Positions 64,000 through 64,000 of a stretch of 64,000 bases of DNA are shown here, one piece after another. This stretch comes from Bifidobacterium bombi DSM 19703 (GTDB lineage: Bacteria > Actinomycetota > Actinomycetes > Actinomycetales > Bifidobacteriaceae): the NCBI RefSeq assembly GCF_000737845.1, contig NZ_ATLK01000001.1:372001-436000 (forward strand), given 5' to 3'. The position numbers were made by a program, and so were the translations under genes. The notes below the pieces were generated by a model that did not search any database, was not told the DNA's origin, and worked only from the letters and a program-made list of their open reading frames with translations. Positions within the stretch are counted from its first letter, which is position 1. Every line of letters starts with the position of its first letter.

Positions 64000-64000
64000 G

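Overview
This window reads as a chromosomal segment of a high-G+C Gram-positive bacterium, almost certainly a Bifidobacterium (inference). Supporting signs are a single-chain glycyl-tRNA synthetase, ftsZ-sepF-yggT, actinobacteria-typical small proteins (DUF3107, DUF3052, DUF2342 and Lon-domain families), a DsbA-like/VKOR oxidative folding pair, GH13/GH36 glycosidases with ABC sugar importers, and many leaderless promoters (a TANNNT -10 box about 6 nt before the start codon). No prophage, insertion sequence, CRISPR array or rRNA is visible; there are two tRNAs.

Layout. 0-4.6 kb: end of a bifunctional penicillin-binding protein, then a DeoR regulator with galT and galK (Leloir galactose use). 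4.6-13.4 kb: an alpha-glucan locus made of a decayed GH49 dextranase/isopullulanase gene, a LacI regulator, a solute-binding lipoprotein, a GH13 alpha-glucosidase and two permeases; the second permease has a frame break in a poly-A run at its start. 13.4-18 kb: an ACT protein with a UPF0210 protein, a Gfo/Idh/MocA oxidoreductase, tRNA-Arg and a membrane-anchored DsbA-like protein. 18-27.7 kb: an alpha-galactoside locus with two clan-D glycosidases, a ROK regulator, a binding protein and two permeases (raffinose/melibiose type). Neither importer has its own ATPase gene, so both probably use a shared one elsewhere.

27.9-38.4 kb: a frameshifted serine hydrolase of the beta-lactamase fold, an EF-G-like (Tet(M)-related) GTPase, a MacB-type ABC exporter with a long palindrome in its leader, an NADH-oxidase-like flavoprotein lacking the redox cysteine, an SPFH protein and a patatin-like lipase. 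38.5-49.3 kb: murI, dapF, VKOR, a PHP phosphoesterase, DUF3107, a kinase-fold protein lacking catalytic aspartates, a short UvrD-type helicase, a DUF2342 protein, a PDZ-less Lon-domain protease and DUF3052. 49.5-64 kb: tRNA-Val, a DivIVA-like protein with four QVD motifs, a membrane-anchored alpha/beta hydrolase, recO, uppS, an orphan LacI regulator, glyS, dus, ftsZ-sepF-yggT, a polyprenyl synthetase, MgtC and a glycosyltransferase cut by the window end.

How it fits together. Three carbohydrate modules, each with its own regulator, sit beside conserved housekeeping genes for cell wall, division, translation and disulfide formation. The clearest evolutionary signal is loss of the secreted polysaccharide hydrolase (GH49) while the matching oligosaccharide importer and intracellular alpha-glucosidase are kept. 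I did not find a clearly new multi-gene system; the best candidates for novelty are the leaderless gene set at 39-56 kb, the Cys-less oxidase, the pseudokinase beside the helicase, the four-motif DivIVA-like protein and the palindromic leader of the MacB-type transporter.
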